Shown: positions 1-8,862, numbered from the stretch's first letter. The stretch: DNA of 64,000 bases from JADJPO01 sp963724535 (GCA_963724535.1 CAVRVD010000011.1:62001-126000), one strand, 5' to 3'. Notes: a model not told the origin generated them from the letters alone. Numbers and translations: made by a program.

Positions 1-2
1 GC

Positions 3-380
3 CGGCCGCTGGCCCACCAGGGCGTGGTGCGCGAGTGGATCGCGCAGTCCCGGGTTCGGATCGAACAGGCCCGACTGCTCACCCTGAAGGCGGCCTGGAT
101 GATCGACACGGTGGGCGCGAAGCAGGCCCGCACCGAGATCGCAGCGATCAAGGTGGCGGCCCCGCGGACGGCGTCCTGGGTCCTGGACAAGGCGATCCAG
201 GTCCACGGCGGGGCCGGGGTCAGCGACGACACCCCGCTGGCGGCGATGTGGGCAGGGCTGCGGACGCTGCGGCTCGCCGACGGTCCAGACGAGGTGCACC
301 TGCTCTCGATCGCCCGCGAAGAGCTGCGGAGGGCGAGCCCTCGCGAAGACTCGGCCGCGGGACGACGTTCGGTTCGTTGA
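3..380 (+). CDS. Acyl-CoA dehydrogenase, C-terminal part (5' end outside window)
   Basis: The reading frame is open from base 3 and runs to TGA at 378-380, so the N-terminal domains lie outside the window. What remains is the C-terminal helical domain of the FAD-dependent acyl-CoA dehydrogenase family. It includes the typical QVHGGAGVSDDTPLAAMW stretch and the following LRLADGPDEVH segment, which in this family contact the flavin and the dimer partner. The family oxidises acyl-CoA thioesters to enoyl-CoA in the cytoplasm. The DGPDEVH ending resembles the ACAD10/11-like subgroup, but that is from memory. The substrate cannot be told from this piece. The last ~20 residues are charged and low in complexity. 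Confidence 0.85.
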   Translation, partial: RPLAHQGVVREWIAQSRVRIEQARLLTLKAAWMIDTVGAKQARTEIAAIKVAAPRTASWVLDKAIQVHGGAGVSDDTPLAAMWAGLRTLRLADGPDEVHLLSIAREELRRASPREDSAAGRRSVR

Positions 381-411
381 GCAGGGCAGTCTCTGGACGG
401 TGCGGGCTGGG

Positions 412-1248
412 TCAGGGCTTGCGAGCCACCCCTGCCCAGTAGTAAGCGGCCTCAGGGTTCTCCGGCGGAGTGTCCGGGCGCCAGGCCATGACCGGGACCA
501 GGCCCGGCTCGACCAGCTCCCAGTCACCGAAGAAGCTCTGCACCTCGGCGCGACGGCGCGGCTGGAAGGTCATCCCGCTCTGGACGGCGAAGCTGGTCAC
601 GGCAGCCATCGCCTCCTCGTCGAAGTCCGGCGTCGGGGTGCTGATCGCCAGGTAGCTGCCGGACGGCAGGGCGTCGCGGAACTGCGCCATGACCTCCTCG
701 GGCCCGTCCTCGTCCGACAGCAACATGAGCATGGCAATGACCATCAGGGCGACCGGCTGGTCGAGGTCGATCACCTCGCGCAGCTCGGCGGTGTCCAGGA
801 TGCTCCGCGGGTGTCGCAGGTCAGCGTCGAGGTAGGCGGTGCTCGGCTGACCGTCGAGCGAGTCCTTCTCGATCAGGGACAGCAGCGCCCGGGAGTGCAC
901 CAGGACGATGGGGTCGTTGTCGACGTAGACCACCTTGGCCTCGGGCGCCACGGCCCGCGCCGTCTCGTGCAGGTTGGGGCTGGTCGGGATACCGCTGCCG
1001 ATGTCGAGGAACTGGCGCACCCCTTCGCCGGCCAGGTACCTGGTGGCGCGGGTGACGAAGTCACGGTTGGCCTTGGCCATGTCGCGCAGGGTCGGGATCT
1101 GTTGCAGAAACGCCTCCGCCAGCGCGCGGTCCACCTCGTAGTTGTCCCGCCCGCCGAGCCAGTAGTCGTAGACCCGGGCCGAGTGCGGAACACCCGTGTC
1201 GAGCTGTGGCGGTGGCCAGGGCTGTCCTGCGTCAGTCGAGACGTCCAA
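412..1248 (-). CDS. SAM-dependent methyltransferase, DUF574 type
   Basis: A 278-residue protein that matches the actinomycete-specific DUF574 (Methyltransf_19) family. It has the N-terminal signature SARVYDYWLGGRDNYEVDR, the glycine-rich SAM motif FLDIGSGIPT near residue 85, and VVYVDNDPIVL, whose acidic residue would bind the ribose. Family members are thought to be SAM-dependent methyltransferases, but their substrates are mostly unknown. The start is a TTG at 1248, chosen because GGGAGG lies 5 bases upstream and the protein begins right before the conserved region. It is transcribed convergently with the acyl-CoA dehydrogenase and is a single gene, followed by a ~230 bp gap with nothing clear in it. 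Confidence 0.88.
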   Translation of the reverse strand: MDVSTDAGQPWPPPQLDTGVPHSARVYDYWLGGRDNYEVDRALAEAFLQQIPTLRDMAKANRDFVTRATRYLAGEGVRQFLDIGSGIPTSPNLHETARAVAPEAKVVYVDNDPIVLVHSRALLSLIEKDSLDGQPSTAYLDADLRHPRSILDTAELREVIDLDQPVALMVIAMLMLLSDEDGPEEVMAQFRDALPSGSYLAISTPTPDFDEEAMAAVTSFAVQSGMTFQPRRRAEVQSFFGDWELVEPGLVPVMAWRPDTPPENPEAAYYWAGVARKP

Positions 1249-1478
1249 CCTGTCCTCCCGAGGGTCGGGACCGGCCGCGACCAGTCCCTTGAGGACTCTC
1301 CGACAGAGTCACTCTATGTGAGCATGGAGTGTGACACACAACGAAGGCAAGGCCACCCTGGCCTCTCCTTAAGGCATGCATATGTGAGCCCATCGTGACA
1401 AAGGCGCCGACGATCGACCACGGCGGGTAAGCGGACCGACGACACAGACTGCGGCCTGGCACCGCGACCGACCCCTGG

Positions 1479-2525
1479 TCAGGGGGCCGGGCGGAACCCA
1501 AACCGGCGGCCGAGGGCCAGGCAGTCCACCAGGGGGGCGACGTCCGAGGTTCCCGTGCCGGTCATGCAGGACGCCGCGACACACGCCCCGGCGCGTAGGC
1601 ACTGCGGCACCGACCAACCCTCGTGCAGGCCGTGGATCACCCCGGCGGCGAACGCGTCGCCGGCGCCGGTGGCATTGACCAGGCGGTCCTGCGGCAGCCG
1701 AACCGAGCCCTGTCGGTGCGTGGCGCCGTCCGGGGTGACCGCGACGCACCCGGCCGGGAAGTGGACGGCGACCAGCCGCCGCACCCCGGCGTCCAGCAGT
1801 CTGCGTGCGGCGTCCTCGATGGCGGCCCAGTCGACCGGACCATCGACGCAGGTCGGGGCCAGCTCGACCCCGGCGACCCGGCACGCCTCGATCTCGTTGA
1901 CCACCAACGAGTCCAGGTGCGCCAGACAGGGCACAACCAGCTGCCGCAGCCGCTCGGGCTCGAGGGAGACCAGCTCGAGGTTGGTGTGCATCCCGGCGGC
2001 CTGGGCGGCGGCCAGCACCGACGCCCACCCGGACCCGGTGTCCTGCGCGCCGTCGAGCGCCGGGTGCAGCCCGGGGGCACCCAGGTGCAGGATCCGCGCG
2101 GTCGTGGTGGTGAGGTCGACGTCGTCCGGGGTGAGCAGGGCGTTGGCGCCGACGTGGTGGAAGAAGGTCCGGGCACCGCCGTCGCGCAGGATCATCGCGT
2201 CGCTGAACGAGGTGGCCACCGCCTCGCTGGTGCGCAGGCCCGAGGTGTCGATGCCGAGCCGATCGAGCTCGGCGCGCATCCATCCACCGTGCTCGTCCTG
2301 GCCGACGACCCCGACGACGCCGACCGGGTAGGCCGCCCCGAGGCGGGTCAGGTCGACGGCGAGGTTGACGCCCGGCCCGCCGGTGCTCGGCGTCACCGAG
2401 GCGATGACGGCGAGCCGGTCCGGGGTCGGGAACCGATCGATGACCTTGGCCAGGTCCACGACGACGGTGCCCGCGCAGAGCACTCCGGCCCGTGGGGTGC
2501 TGGTGGTGGTGCGGCCCGGTTCCAC
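1479..2525 (-). CDS. PfkB-family carbohydrate kinase
   Basis: A 348-residue ribokinase-fold sugar kinase. The C-terminal signature NATGAGDAFAAGVI near residue 283 carries the catalytic Asp and the anion hole. An N-terminal Gly-rich segment (STGGPGVNLAVDLTRLG) contacts the sugar. PfkB kinases phosphorylate sugars, nucleosides or sugar phosphates with ATP. The start is GTG at 2525 with GGAG six bases upstream. It lies 13 bp downstream of an aldolase-like gene on the same strand, so the two probably form an operon for breakdown of a sugar or polyol: kinase first, aldolase cleaving the phosphorylated product. The exact sugar cannot be read from the sequence. Confidence 0.88.
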   Translation of the reverse strand: MEPGRTTTSTPRAGVLCAGTVVVDLAKVIDRFPTPDRLAVIASVTPSTGGPGVNLAVDLTRLGAAYPVGVVGVVGQDEHGGWMRAELDRLGIDTSGLRTSEAVATSFSDAMILRDGGARTFFHHVGANALLTPDDVDLTTTTARILHLGAPGLHPALDGAQDTGSGWASVLAAAQAAGMHTNLELVSLEPERLRQLVVPCLAHLDSLVVNEIEACRVAGVELAPTCVDGPVDWAAIEDAARRLLDAGVRRLVAVHFPAGCVAVTPDGATHRQGSVRLPQDRLVNATGAGDAFAAGVIHGLHEGWSVPQCLRAGACVAASCMTGTGTSDVAPLVDCLALGRRFGFRPAP

Positions 2526-2538
2526 GGCAGGCTCCGGG

Positions 2539-3516
2539 TCAGGCCAGGGTCGGCTCGGTGATCCGCTGGTCGACCTCCAGGGACCGTAGCGGCTCGATCC
2601 CCTTGTCGCGCATGGCGTCGTGGTAGTCGGCGACTGCTTGTTCGGGGGTGACCTGGTGGCGGACGACGGCGCGCATCGCCGCGATCAGGTCCAGCTGGGA
2701 CTCGCTGCGCTGGATCTTGCGGCCGAACAGGGCGACCCGGGCGCCGTGCCGCTCGGCCTGGGCGAGCAGCTCCAGGGTGTCCCGAGTGGTGCCGGCCGAT
2801 CCACCGAGGATGCCGATGGTGAGGGAGGGGTCATGCTCGACCAGCTCGGTCAGGGCCTGTGGCCCGTTGTAGGCCATCTTGAGGAACAGCGGCCGCTCGG
2901 ACTGGGTCACCCCGGCCAGCGTCCGGATGACGTGGTCGTTGACGAAGGCGCCGACGTCGTCGGGATCCAGGTCGACCGGGGCGTTCGGGTTGAACACCTC
3001 GAGGAAGTGGCGCATCCCGACCTCGTGCGCAGCGGCCCGGAACTGCCCGTACGCCTCCAGGGTGGCCAGGTCGTGGTCGAGGTCGTTGTTGAAGGTCACC
3101 GAGTACAGCACCAGGGAGCAGAAGCCGCGGACCTGATCGAGGTTCGCCGTCCGGAACGGCCGGGAGGGCCGGATGGGGTAGCTGCCGCCGCGCGGGTTCC
3201 AGATGTCGGTGGTGTCGTTCGCCCGGACGGCGAGGGTGACCGGGCTGGCGTCGAAGACGCCGTCCAGGGCCAGCCGCTCGCCGTTCGAGGCCGAGGTGAG
3301 CATGACATCCACCGCGTGCGTACGGACCTCCTCGGCCATCGCCTCGAGGTACTCCGTCCGGGAGCGGAACGTGGTGCTGGTCGGCTCGGCGGGGTCGACG
3401 GCGGGCGCCTGCACCCCGAAGGCCATGTCGGCGTCCTTGGCGTCGGCGATGACGAAGTCGTCCGGCGTGTACCTACCGCGCTGGATCGAGGACAGCTTGC
3501 TGTCGAGGGCCTTCAT
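2539..3516 (-). CDS. Class I aldolase-like (beta/alpha)8 protein
   Basis: A 325-residue protein starting MKALDSKLSSIQRGRYTPDDF, with AGGAG 8 bases before the ATG. It resembles DeoC/LacD/DhnA-type aldolases: alternating beta strands and helices (FVIADAKD, VDVMLTSASNGERL, RHFLEVFNPN) and a late LFLKMAYNG segment whose Lys may be the Schiff-base residue. That assignment is an inference from position only. It would cleave a phosphorylated sugar into two smaller pieces. The neighbouring PfkB kinase 13 bp downstream supports a sugar-phosphate substrate. Family placement is from overall pattern rather than a decisive motif, so the specific reaction is open. Confidence 0.65.
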   Translation of the reverse strand: MKALDSKLSSIQRGRYTPDDFVIADAKDADMAFGVQAPAVDPAEPTSTTFRSRTEYLEAMAEEVRTHAVDVMLTSASNGERLALDGVFDASPVTLAVRANDTTDIWNPRGGSYPIRPSRPFRTANLDQVRGFCSLVLYSVTFNNDLDHDLATLEAYGQFRAAAHEVGMRHFLEVFNPNAPVDLDPDDVGAFVNDHVIRTLAGVTQSERPLFLKMAYNGPQALTELVEHDPSLTIGILGGSAGTTRDTLELLAQAERHGARVALFGRKIQRSESQLDLIAAMRAVVRHQVTPEQAVADYHDAMRDKGIEPLRSLEVDQRITEPTLA

Positions 3517-3632
3517 CGCCGTGCTCCTGATGGGTCGGGGATGCCCAGCGTAGTCGGGTTGACAGCGCTGTCGACAGGACGCTGGGAAGCCTGGTCGCGC
3601 GGTGGTGGTACAGCACGGACGTGGGCAGCCCG

Positions 3633-4940
3633 TCAGGAGCAGGTGAGCAGTCCGGTCTCGGCCTTGCTGGTCAGCACCCTGGCCGCGGCCTGGTCGAGGC
3701 GGCGGGCGAACTCGGGGTCGGCGGCGGCCCGCTCGAGCAGGGCGCGGCGCATCTGGGCGACCTGGCTGGCCTTCACCGTGAGCACCAGGTCGCCGCCGGA
3801 TCCGATGAAGCGGGCGGCGCGCTCGCCCACGGGCACCGCCGCGACGGCCTTGGCGACACCGAGGTCGTCGGAGACGGCGACTCCGGTGAAGCCGAGGTCG
3901 GTGCGCAGCAGGTCGGTGACGATGCGGTGCGAGAAGGGCGCGATCCGTCTGGCGTCGAGCTTCGGATAGCGGGCCGAGGAGATCATCACGGCGCCGGTCC
4001 CGGCGGTGACCGCCGCCCGGAACGGGCGCAGGTTCGCCTCCGTGGCGCTGGCCTGGGCGTCGACCGCGCCGGTACCCCGGTCGGTGTTGACCCGAACCCG
4101 GCCCAGGCCCGGGAAGTGCTTGACGGCGGTGGTGACCCCGGCCGCCTGGCTGGCGGTGACGACGACGCGGACGTCGGCGGCGACAGTGCGCGGGCTGCTG
4201 CCGTACTCGCGGGCCACGGCACCGATCGGTGGGTTGGCGGCCCGGTCCGCGACCGCGACGGTGTCGGCCACCGGAGCGAGGTTCACGGTGATGCCGGCCT
4301 TGCGCAGCGCGGCGGCCGAGGTCTTGGCGGTGGCTGCGAGGGTGGCCGAGGACCAGCCGCCCTGGGTGCGGGCACTGGGCAGACGCGGAAAGCCCTTGCC
4401 GGACAGGGTTTGTACCTTGCCGCCCTCCTGGTCGGCGGCGATGTGCAGCGGCACGCCGTAGGCCGTGGCGGCGGCCTTCTGCAGGGCGTCGGTCTGCTTG
4501 CGAAGGGCGGCGACGCTGATCGTGCTGCGCCCGTGCAGGAACACTCCGCCGACCTGGTAGCCGGTGACCCGGTGGACCCCTCGCGCCGGGGCGCCGGCCG
4601 GGACGCCGATCATCAGCACCTGGCCGGCCCGCTCGTTGCGGGTCAGTCCGGCCAGGGTGGTGGCCACACACCGGGCCTGCGCCGTGGCCGGGTCGGCGGT
4701 GTCTGGGCTGGTGGTGGGTTTGTGGGTGGGGGTGAGCGTAGGGGTGGGCGATGCCGGGCCGGCGGAGGCGGGCGGGGGCGGGCGGCCGACGAGGCTGTCG
4801 GCGGCTACGTCCGCGCTGGCACCGGTGGATGTGACCGGGTCGGCCGGGGGGGTGAGGCCGCCACAGCCCGCCAGGGCGATGCTGGCGCCGAGGGCGGCCC
4901 AGGCCGGAGGGCATCGAGCAGGCCAGGCACGCCGGAACAC
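3633..4940 (-). CDS. Glycoside hydrolase family 3 lipoprotein (NagZ-like)
   Basis: A 435-residue GH3 protein in the style of beta-N-acetylhexosaminidases. The N-terminus (VFRRAWPARC..., then ASIALAGCGG) is a lipoprotein signal peptide with an LAGC lipobox, so the enzyme should be anchored outside the membrane. A Ser/Thr/Pro-rich linker follows, then the GH3 barrel with IAADQEGGKVQ, VKHFPGLGRV and VAVSDDLGV (the nucleophile Asp). In classical NagZ the loop after KHFPGHG carries a catalytic His in a DSH motif. Here the loop reads NTDRGTG with no His, so it may be a variant or have another role. The GTG start at 4940 is chosen for the signal peptide; no strong ribosome site is visible. Confidence 0.82.
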   Translation of the reverse strand: MFRRAWPARCPPAWAALGASIALAGCGGLTPPADPVTSTGASADVAADSLVGRPPPPASAGPASPTPTLTPTHKPTTSPDTADPATAQARCVATTLAGLTRNERAGQVLMIGVPAGAPARGVHRVTGYQVGGVFLHGRSTISVAALRKQTDALQKAAATAYGVPLHIAADQEGGKVQTLSGKGFPRLPSARTQGGWSSATLAATAKTSAAALRKAGITVNLAPVADTVAVADRAANPPIGAVAREYGSSPRTVAADVRVVVTASQAAGVTTAVKHFPGLGRVRVNTDRGTGAVDAQASATEANLRPFRAAVTAGTGAVMISSARYPKLDARRIAPFSHRIVTDLLRTDLGFTGVAVSDDLGVAKAVAAVPVGERAARFIGSGGDLVLTVKASQVAQMRRALLERAAADPEFARRLDQAAARVLTSKAETGLLTCS

Positions 4941-5011
4941 CGCAGTAGCGTGCCACAGCGGGTCAGCGACGGCCGAATCCCCCTCGTGGGGCCGGCGCCG
5001 CCACTCCGCCG

Positions 5012-5968
5012 TCAGCGGACCCGGACGACGACCTTGCCGGTCGTGGTCCGGCTCTCGATGTCGGCGAGGGCCTGCGCGCCGTCCACGAGGTCGTAGCCGG
5101 CGCCGACCGAGGGGCGCAGCCCGTCCTGGACGAGCTGGTCGAGGCGCTGCGCCGTCCGGGTGAACAGGTCGGGGACGACGCTGAACAGCTCGCGCCAGGC
5201 GAACCCCAGGACAGAGGTGTTGCGCAGCAGGAGGCGGTTCGCGGGGGCCGCAGGAATGGTGCCGGAGGCGAACCCGACGGTGACCAGCCGCCCCTCGGGA
5301 GCCAGGCAGCGCAGGCTCTGGTCGAAGACCTCGCCGCCCACGGGGTCGACGATCACGTCGACGCCGCCCTCGGCGCGCAGGGTGTCCACCCACTCGTGCG
5401 GCTCGAAGACCCGGACGGCGCCGGCCGCCGCGGCCAGCTCCCGGCGCTGCGGGGTGCTCGCCACGGCGTCGACCCGGGCGCCCAGGGCGGCAGCAACCTG
5501 CACCGTGGCCGAGCCGAGCCCACCGCCGGCACCGTGCACCAGGACCCGTTCGCCGGGGCGTAGGCGGGCGCGGCGTTCCAGGGCGACGAGCGCGGTGTGG
5601 TGGTTGACGACCATGGCGGCGCCCTGGATGTGATCGAGATGGTCGGGCAGGGCGGCCAGCAGGGTGGGGTCGGCCCAGACGGTCTCGGCGCAGGCGCCGC
5701 CCACGACGTGGCCGACGACGGCCTGGCCCTGGTGGAAGCCGGAGCCGGTCGGAGCCTGCTCGACGACGCCGGAGAACTCCAGGCCCACGATGAACGGCAG
5801 GGGCAGGCGCAGCTGGTAGCGGCCACGGGCCAGCAGGGTGTCGACGAAGCCGAGGCCCGCGGCGTGCACGGCGACCCGGACGGCGCCGTCGCGCGGTTCG
5901 GGTGGGTCGATGTCGCCGGCTCGGACGCCGCTCGGGCCGGTCAGGTCGTGGACGACGAGTGCGCGCAT
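5012..5968 (-). CDS. Zinc-independent MDR oxidoreductase (NADPH:quinone reductase-like)
   Basis: A 318-residue medium-chain dehydrogenase/reductase. It has the GroES-like N-terminal half with GLGFVDTLLARGRY and FIVGLEFSGVV, then a Rossmann domain with VLVHGAGGGLGSATVQVAAALGARV near residue 140 for NAD(P)H. The Cys/His zinc ligands of alcohol dehydrogenases are absent, as is usual for quinone oxidoreductase (QOR)-type members that reduce quinones or enones. The ATG at 5968 is preceded by AGGAGG at a spacing of 5, which decides it over an upstream in-frame start. It lies downstream of nothing on its strand and 71 bp before the GH3 gene, so it could be co-transcribed with it. Confidence 0.88.
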   Translation of the reverse strand: MRALVVHDLTGPSGVRAGDIDPPEPRDGAVRVAVHAAGLGFVDTLLARGRYQLRLPLPFIVGLEFSGVVEQAPTGSGFHQGQAVVGHVVGGACAETVWADPTLLAALPDHLDHIQGAAMVVNHHTALVALERRARLRPGERVLVHGAGGGLGSATVQVAAALGARVDAVASTPQRRELAAAAGAVRVFEPHEWVDTLRAEGGVDVIVDPVGGEVFDQSLRCLAPEGRLVTVGFASGTIPAAPANRLLLRNTSVLGFAWRELFSVVPDLFTRTAQRLDQLVQDGLRPSVGAGYDLVDGAQALADIESRTTTGKVVVRVR

Positions 5969-6165
5969 GGGACCCTCCTGGCGATCGGTCACCCCAGCCG
6001 GCTGTGATCGGCCGCCGGGCGGCCGCTGTGGTTGTCGGTCGAGACGTTACGACCTGCTGCCGCTGCGGGCACGTCCGCCTGCCGGATGGGTCGCCGGGCC
6101 GCACTGCGTCGCGGTTGCTCCCCCGATGCCCCTACCCTTCTTGTCGGGGGTCGTCTCCCCGCGCT

Positions 6166-6238
6166 GGGCCTCTAGCTCAACTGGCAGAGCAGCGGACTTT
6201 TAATCCGTTGGTTCCGGGTTCGAGCCCCGGGGGGCCTA
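6166..6238 (+). tRNA. tRNA-Lys (anticodon TTT)
   Basis: The full cloverleaf can be folded by hand. The acceptor GGGCCTC pairs with GGGGCCT (two G-T pairs). The D arm is GCTC...GAGC, the anticodon arm GCGGA-CTTTTAA-TCCGT has anticodon TTT at 6199-6201, and the T arm is CCGGG-TTCGAGC-CCCGG. The discriminator is A. CCA is not encoded. It sits right before the AbiE island, but its 3' end is not duplicated nearby as far as I can see. Confidence 0.95.
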
Positions 6239-6484
6239 CGAACCTGCAGGTCGCAGGCGGTTTGGGCGTCGTGGGCGAGTCGTGTGATCGTGTTTGCTCC
6301 CATGATTCTCTTCTTCTCGTGCCCGCGAACGGTGAACCGGTCGCACGCTCGAGGCTCCTCCGCGACCGCGCCGATGGTCGGTCAGGACGGTCTCGATCTG
6401 CCCCACGTCGGGGGGCGCCTCCACACCCGCGCCGTTGCCGGGACCACGATAGTGACGGGACACCTCGCGGACACGCCGGATAGG

Positions 6485-6517
6485 ACTGTACTCATTCGAT
6501 ACTTGAGTGGATACAGT
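6485..6517. promoter_or_regulatory. Imperfect inverted repeat upstream of abiEi, likely autoregulatory operator
   Basis: The arms ACTGTAcTCA and TTGAGtggaTACAGT flank an AT-rich centre, an AT-rich island in otherwise very GC-rich DNA. It ends 7 bases before the proposed abiEi ATG. Characterised AbiEi antitoxins bind inverted repeats upstream of their own operon and repress it, so an operator role is likely. That role is inferred from position and symmetry. Confidence 0.5.
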
Positions 6518-6524
6518 TCTATCC

Positions 6525-7112
6525 ATGCGGGGTCCGGAGACGCTGCCGGCGACGTTCACCACTGGACAGGCGCTGGCCGCGTGTGCGCATCCGCGGGACG
6601 TGTATCGGTGGCGTGATGCCGGGTTGACGCTCGAACTGTCCCGTGGGGTGTTCCGGCGGGCGGACGCGCCGCTGCCGTCCTACCCGGACCTGCTCGCGGT
6701 CTCGCGGCGGGCGCCGCAGGCGGCGGTGTGCCTGGTGTCTGCGGCGCAGGTCCACGACCTGACCGACGAGCTCCCGCGGGCGGTCCAGATCGCCGTGCCG
6801 CGGGGAATGCGCCCACCGCAGATCGCCTACCCGCCGGTGGAGGTGTTCCGGTTCGCGGCCGCGACGTTCGACCTGGGCATCGAGTGGGTCGAGGCCGCCG
6901 ACGGCGAGACCGTGCGGATCACCGGACCCGCCCGGACCGTGGTCGACCTGATGCGGCTGCGGCGCAGCATCGGTGAACCGCTCGCGCTGATCGCCCTGCG
7001 CCGGTACCTGGCCCGCCCCGGCGGCAGACCCGCGGCGTTGATCGACCTTGCGCGCCCGCTCGACGTTCTGGGCCCGGTTCGGGCCGCCGTCGACGTCTTG
7101 GAGGCCTCATGA
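6525..7112 (+). CDS. abiEi: AbiEi-type antitoxin (type IV toxin-antitoxin)
   Basis: A 195-residue protein with the usual AbiEi layout. An N-terminal winged-helix region (TTGQALAACAHPRDVYRWRDAGLTLELSRGVFRRAD) is followed by the antitoxin domain with VCLVSAAQVHDLTDELPRAV, AVPRGMRPP and ARTVVDLMRLRR. AbiEi antitoxins act as transcriptional autorepressors and neutralise the AbiEii toxin without forming a stable complex. The ATG at 6525 is preferred over an in-frame GTG at 6507 because the GTG lies inside the inverted repeat that probably is the operator. The stop codon overlaps the next ATG (ATGA at 7109-7112), typical for abiE operons. The gene appears intact. Confidence 0.88.
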   Translation: MRGPETLPATFTTGQALAACAHPRDVYRWRDAGLTLELSRGVFRRADAPLPSYPDLLAVSRRAPQAAVCLVSAAQVHDLTDELPRAVQIAVPRGMRPPQIAYPPVEVFRFAAATFDLGIEWVEAADGETVRITGPARTVVDLMRLRRSIGEPLALIALRRYLARPGGRPAALIDLARPLDVLGPVRAAVDVLEAS

Positions 7113-8056
7113 CCCCGCCCAGCGAGCCGACCCGGCCGCTCCGATCGGCGAGACCGACGCGGGCCGACGCCGGCGGTCGGGCGTACCTGGACCTGCAGAA
7201 CCTGGCCCGCCGCCAGACACGCCCGACCCAGGAGCTCCTCGTCCTGTATGCACTCGAACGGTTCCTCGCCCGCCTGGCCGCCAGCGCGTACGCGACGGCG
7301 TTCGTCCTCAAGGGCGGCATGCTGCTCGCCGCGTTCGACGCGCGCCGTGCGACCGTGGACGCCGACCTGCTCGCCACGGGCGCTCCGAACGACGCCGATG
7401 CCGTTCTCGCCCGCGTCCGCGACATCGCCAGCCACCAACCGGCCCAGGACGACGGTGTCCGGTTCCTCCCGAACACGGCCCGTGCCCGGATCATCCGTGA
7501 GGACAACCTCTACTCCGGTGTCCGGGCCACCATGCAGGCCCGCATCGCCAAGGCCACCGTCACGCTCTAGCTGGACATCAACTTCGGCGACCCCGTCACA
7601 CCCCCACCGCAGATCATCGATTACCCGACCCTGCGCGACGAGCACCCACCGGTCCGGGTCCTCGGCTACCCGCTGGCAGCAGTCATCGCCGAGAAGCTCA
7701 CCACAGCAGTCGATCTCGGCGAGACGAGTACCCGCGTGCGGGACTTCACCGACATCTGGGTTCTCACCCGCCGCCACGACCTCGACGCCAACGGACTACG
7801 CACGGCACTCGCCGCAACCGCCAGGCACCGCGGCGTCAGGCTCGGACCCCTCTCCGAGGCCGTCGGCGACCTCGCATCACTGCGCCACGACGTCTACACC
7901 GCCTCCAGGAACCGCGTGAACGACGAGGCCACTCAACTACCCGAACACCTCTACCACGTCCTCGCCGACGTCATCAGCTTCGCCGACCCCCTCCTCCGCG
8001 ACGCCCCCCGCACACCAGCCACCTGGTCGGCCAGCCAACGGCGATGGCTGCCATGA
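7109..8056 (+). pseudogene. abiEii: AbiEii-type nucleotidyltransferase toxin with in-frame amber codon
   Basis: One continuous frame of 316 codons, interrupted only by TAG at 7568-7570 (codon 154). Both halves are AbiEii. The first has the nucleotidyltransferase core FVLKGGMLLAAF followed by ARRATVDADLLATG (the metal-binding D-x-D-type pair). The second starts LDINFGDPV and has VLGYPLAAVIAEKLTTAVDLGETSTRVRDFTDIWVL, the conserved family C-terminal core. Homologues usually carry Gln or a similar residue at the TAG site, so a single CAG to TAG change would explain it. The reading frame and codon usage downstream remain intact, which suggests a very recent event, read-through, or a sequencing error. 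The intact antitoxin lies directly upstream. Confidence 0.85.
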
Positions 8057-8226
8057 CGCCACCGCGCCAGGTGGCCAGCCACCGCCAAGCACCACCCGCC
8101 CGGACCCGCAGCCGAGATGCCGGTGCCATCTCCCGTTCGATGGATGATCTTCGTGCCAGGTGAGGAGGATCGCCCACGTACACCGGCCGCCACCCCCTCC
8201 ACGATGCCCTGCTCCCTGGCCTCAGG

Positions 8227-8859
8227 TCAGCCGCGGGCCGGCGGCGGCAGCGGCCGGGTCAACGCGGTCACGTACAGGTCGTCGCGGAACGCCGCCGACA
8301 ACGCCTCGTAGACGGCCTGCGCCCGCCCCCGCGTCGTCGCGTTGTCCGTGGCCGAGAACCGAGGCTCGGCGTCCGGGACGATCGGCCACCACGACGTGTT
8401 GCGGCGATCCCCCCCACTTCGAGCTGATCTGGCAGCGGATCATGGCGTCGCCGTCGACCGTCGCGTACATCGCAACAGGCACCCCATAGACCCCTCATAG
8501 GCCCCGAACAACTCCGCCGAGAACAACGGCCGGTGGGCGTACATCTCCTCGTCCACCTGCCGTTTCAGGGTCAGCGCGTCCAGCGCCGTGATGTCCTTCC
8601 ACCGGCCCACGAACGTCGCGAACACAACAACCGCTTCAATGGGCCCGCCACCCGGTCGAACACCCCCGGTGCTCGACCACGGTCTGGTTGGCCTGCTGCA
8701 CCGCCGCCACCCGCCGCGCCCCCGCGCGATGAACACGCCGAGGACGGTCACCGCGACCGGCGCCGCCACGACCACGACCACGACCACGACCAGCTTGGCG
8801 ATCTCCAGGCTCGTCCACACCGACCCCGCATCACCCGCCGCCGCCATGGCCATGACCAT
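8227..8859 (-). pseudogene. Frameshifted gene for a single-pass membrane protein
   Basis: The start at 8859 has GGAG six bases upstream. It gives a long hydrophobic helix (SLEIAKLVVVVVVVVAAPVAVTVLGVFIA) encoded partly by a CGACCA hexamer microsatellite at about 8767-8792. Coding sense then moves between frames: GRWKDITALDALTLKRQVDEEMYAHRPLFSAELFGAYEGS, then TVDGDAMIRCQISSKWG, then a third frame RNTSWWPIVPDAEPRFSATDN to AALSAAFRDDLYVTALTRPLPPPARG and a stop at 8227. At least two or three indels are needed. The pieces read like an uncharacterised actinobacterial membrane protein I have no name for. The gene directly upstream is also decayed. Confidence 0.55.
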
Positions 8860-8862
8860 CAC

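Noticed and set aside
3517..4956. Long minus-strand open frame continuing the aldolase gene upstream to 4956
   Set aside because: Its upstream half is Arg/Pro/Gly-rich shadow sequence in another frame of the GH3 gene. The real start MKALDSK at 3516 has a good ribosome site.
4941..6104. Upstream extension of the GH3 frame to 6104
   Set aside because: It overlaps the MDR oxidoreductase in a shadow frame, and the lipoprotein signal peptide marks the true N-terminus near 4940.
8440..8862. An intact 140-codon membrane protein
   Set aside because: Its last ~15 codons lose protein character exactly where another frame picks up sensible residues, so it is part of a frameshifted gene.
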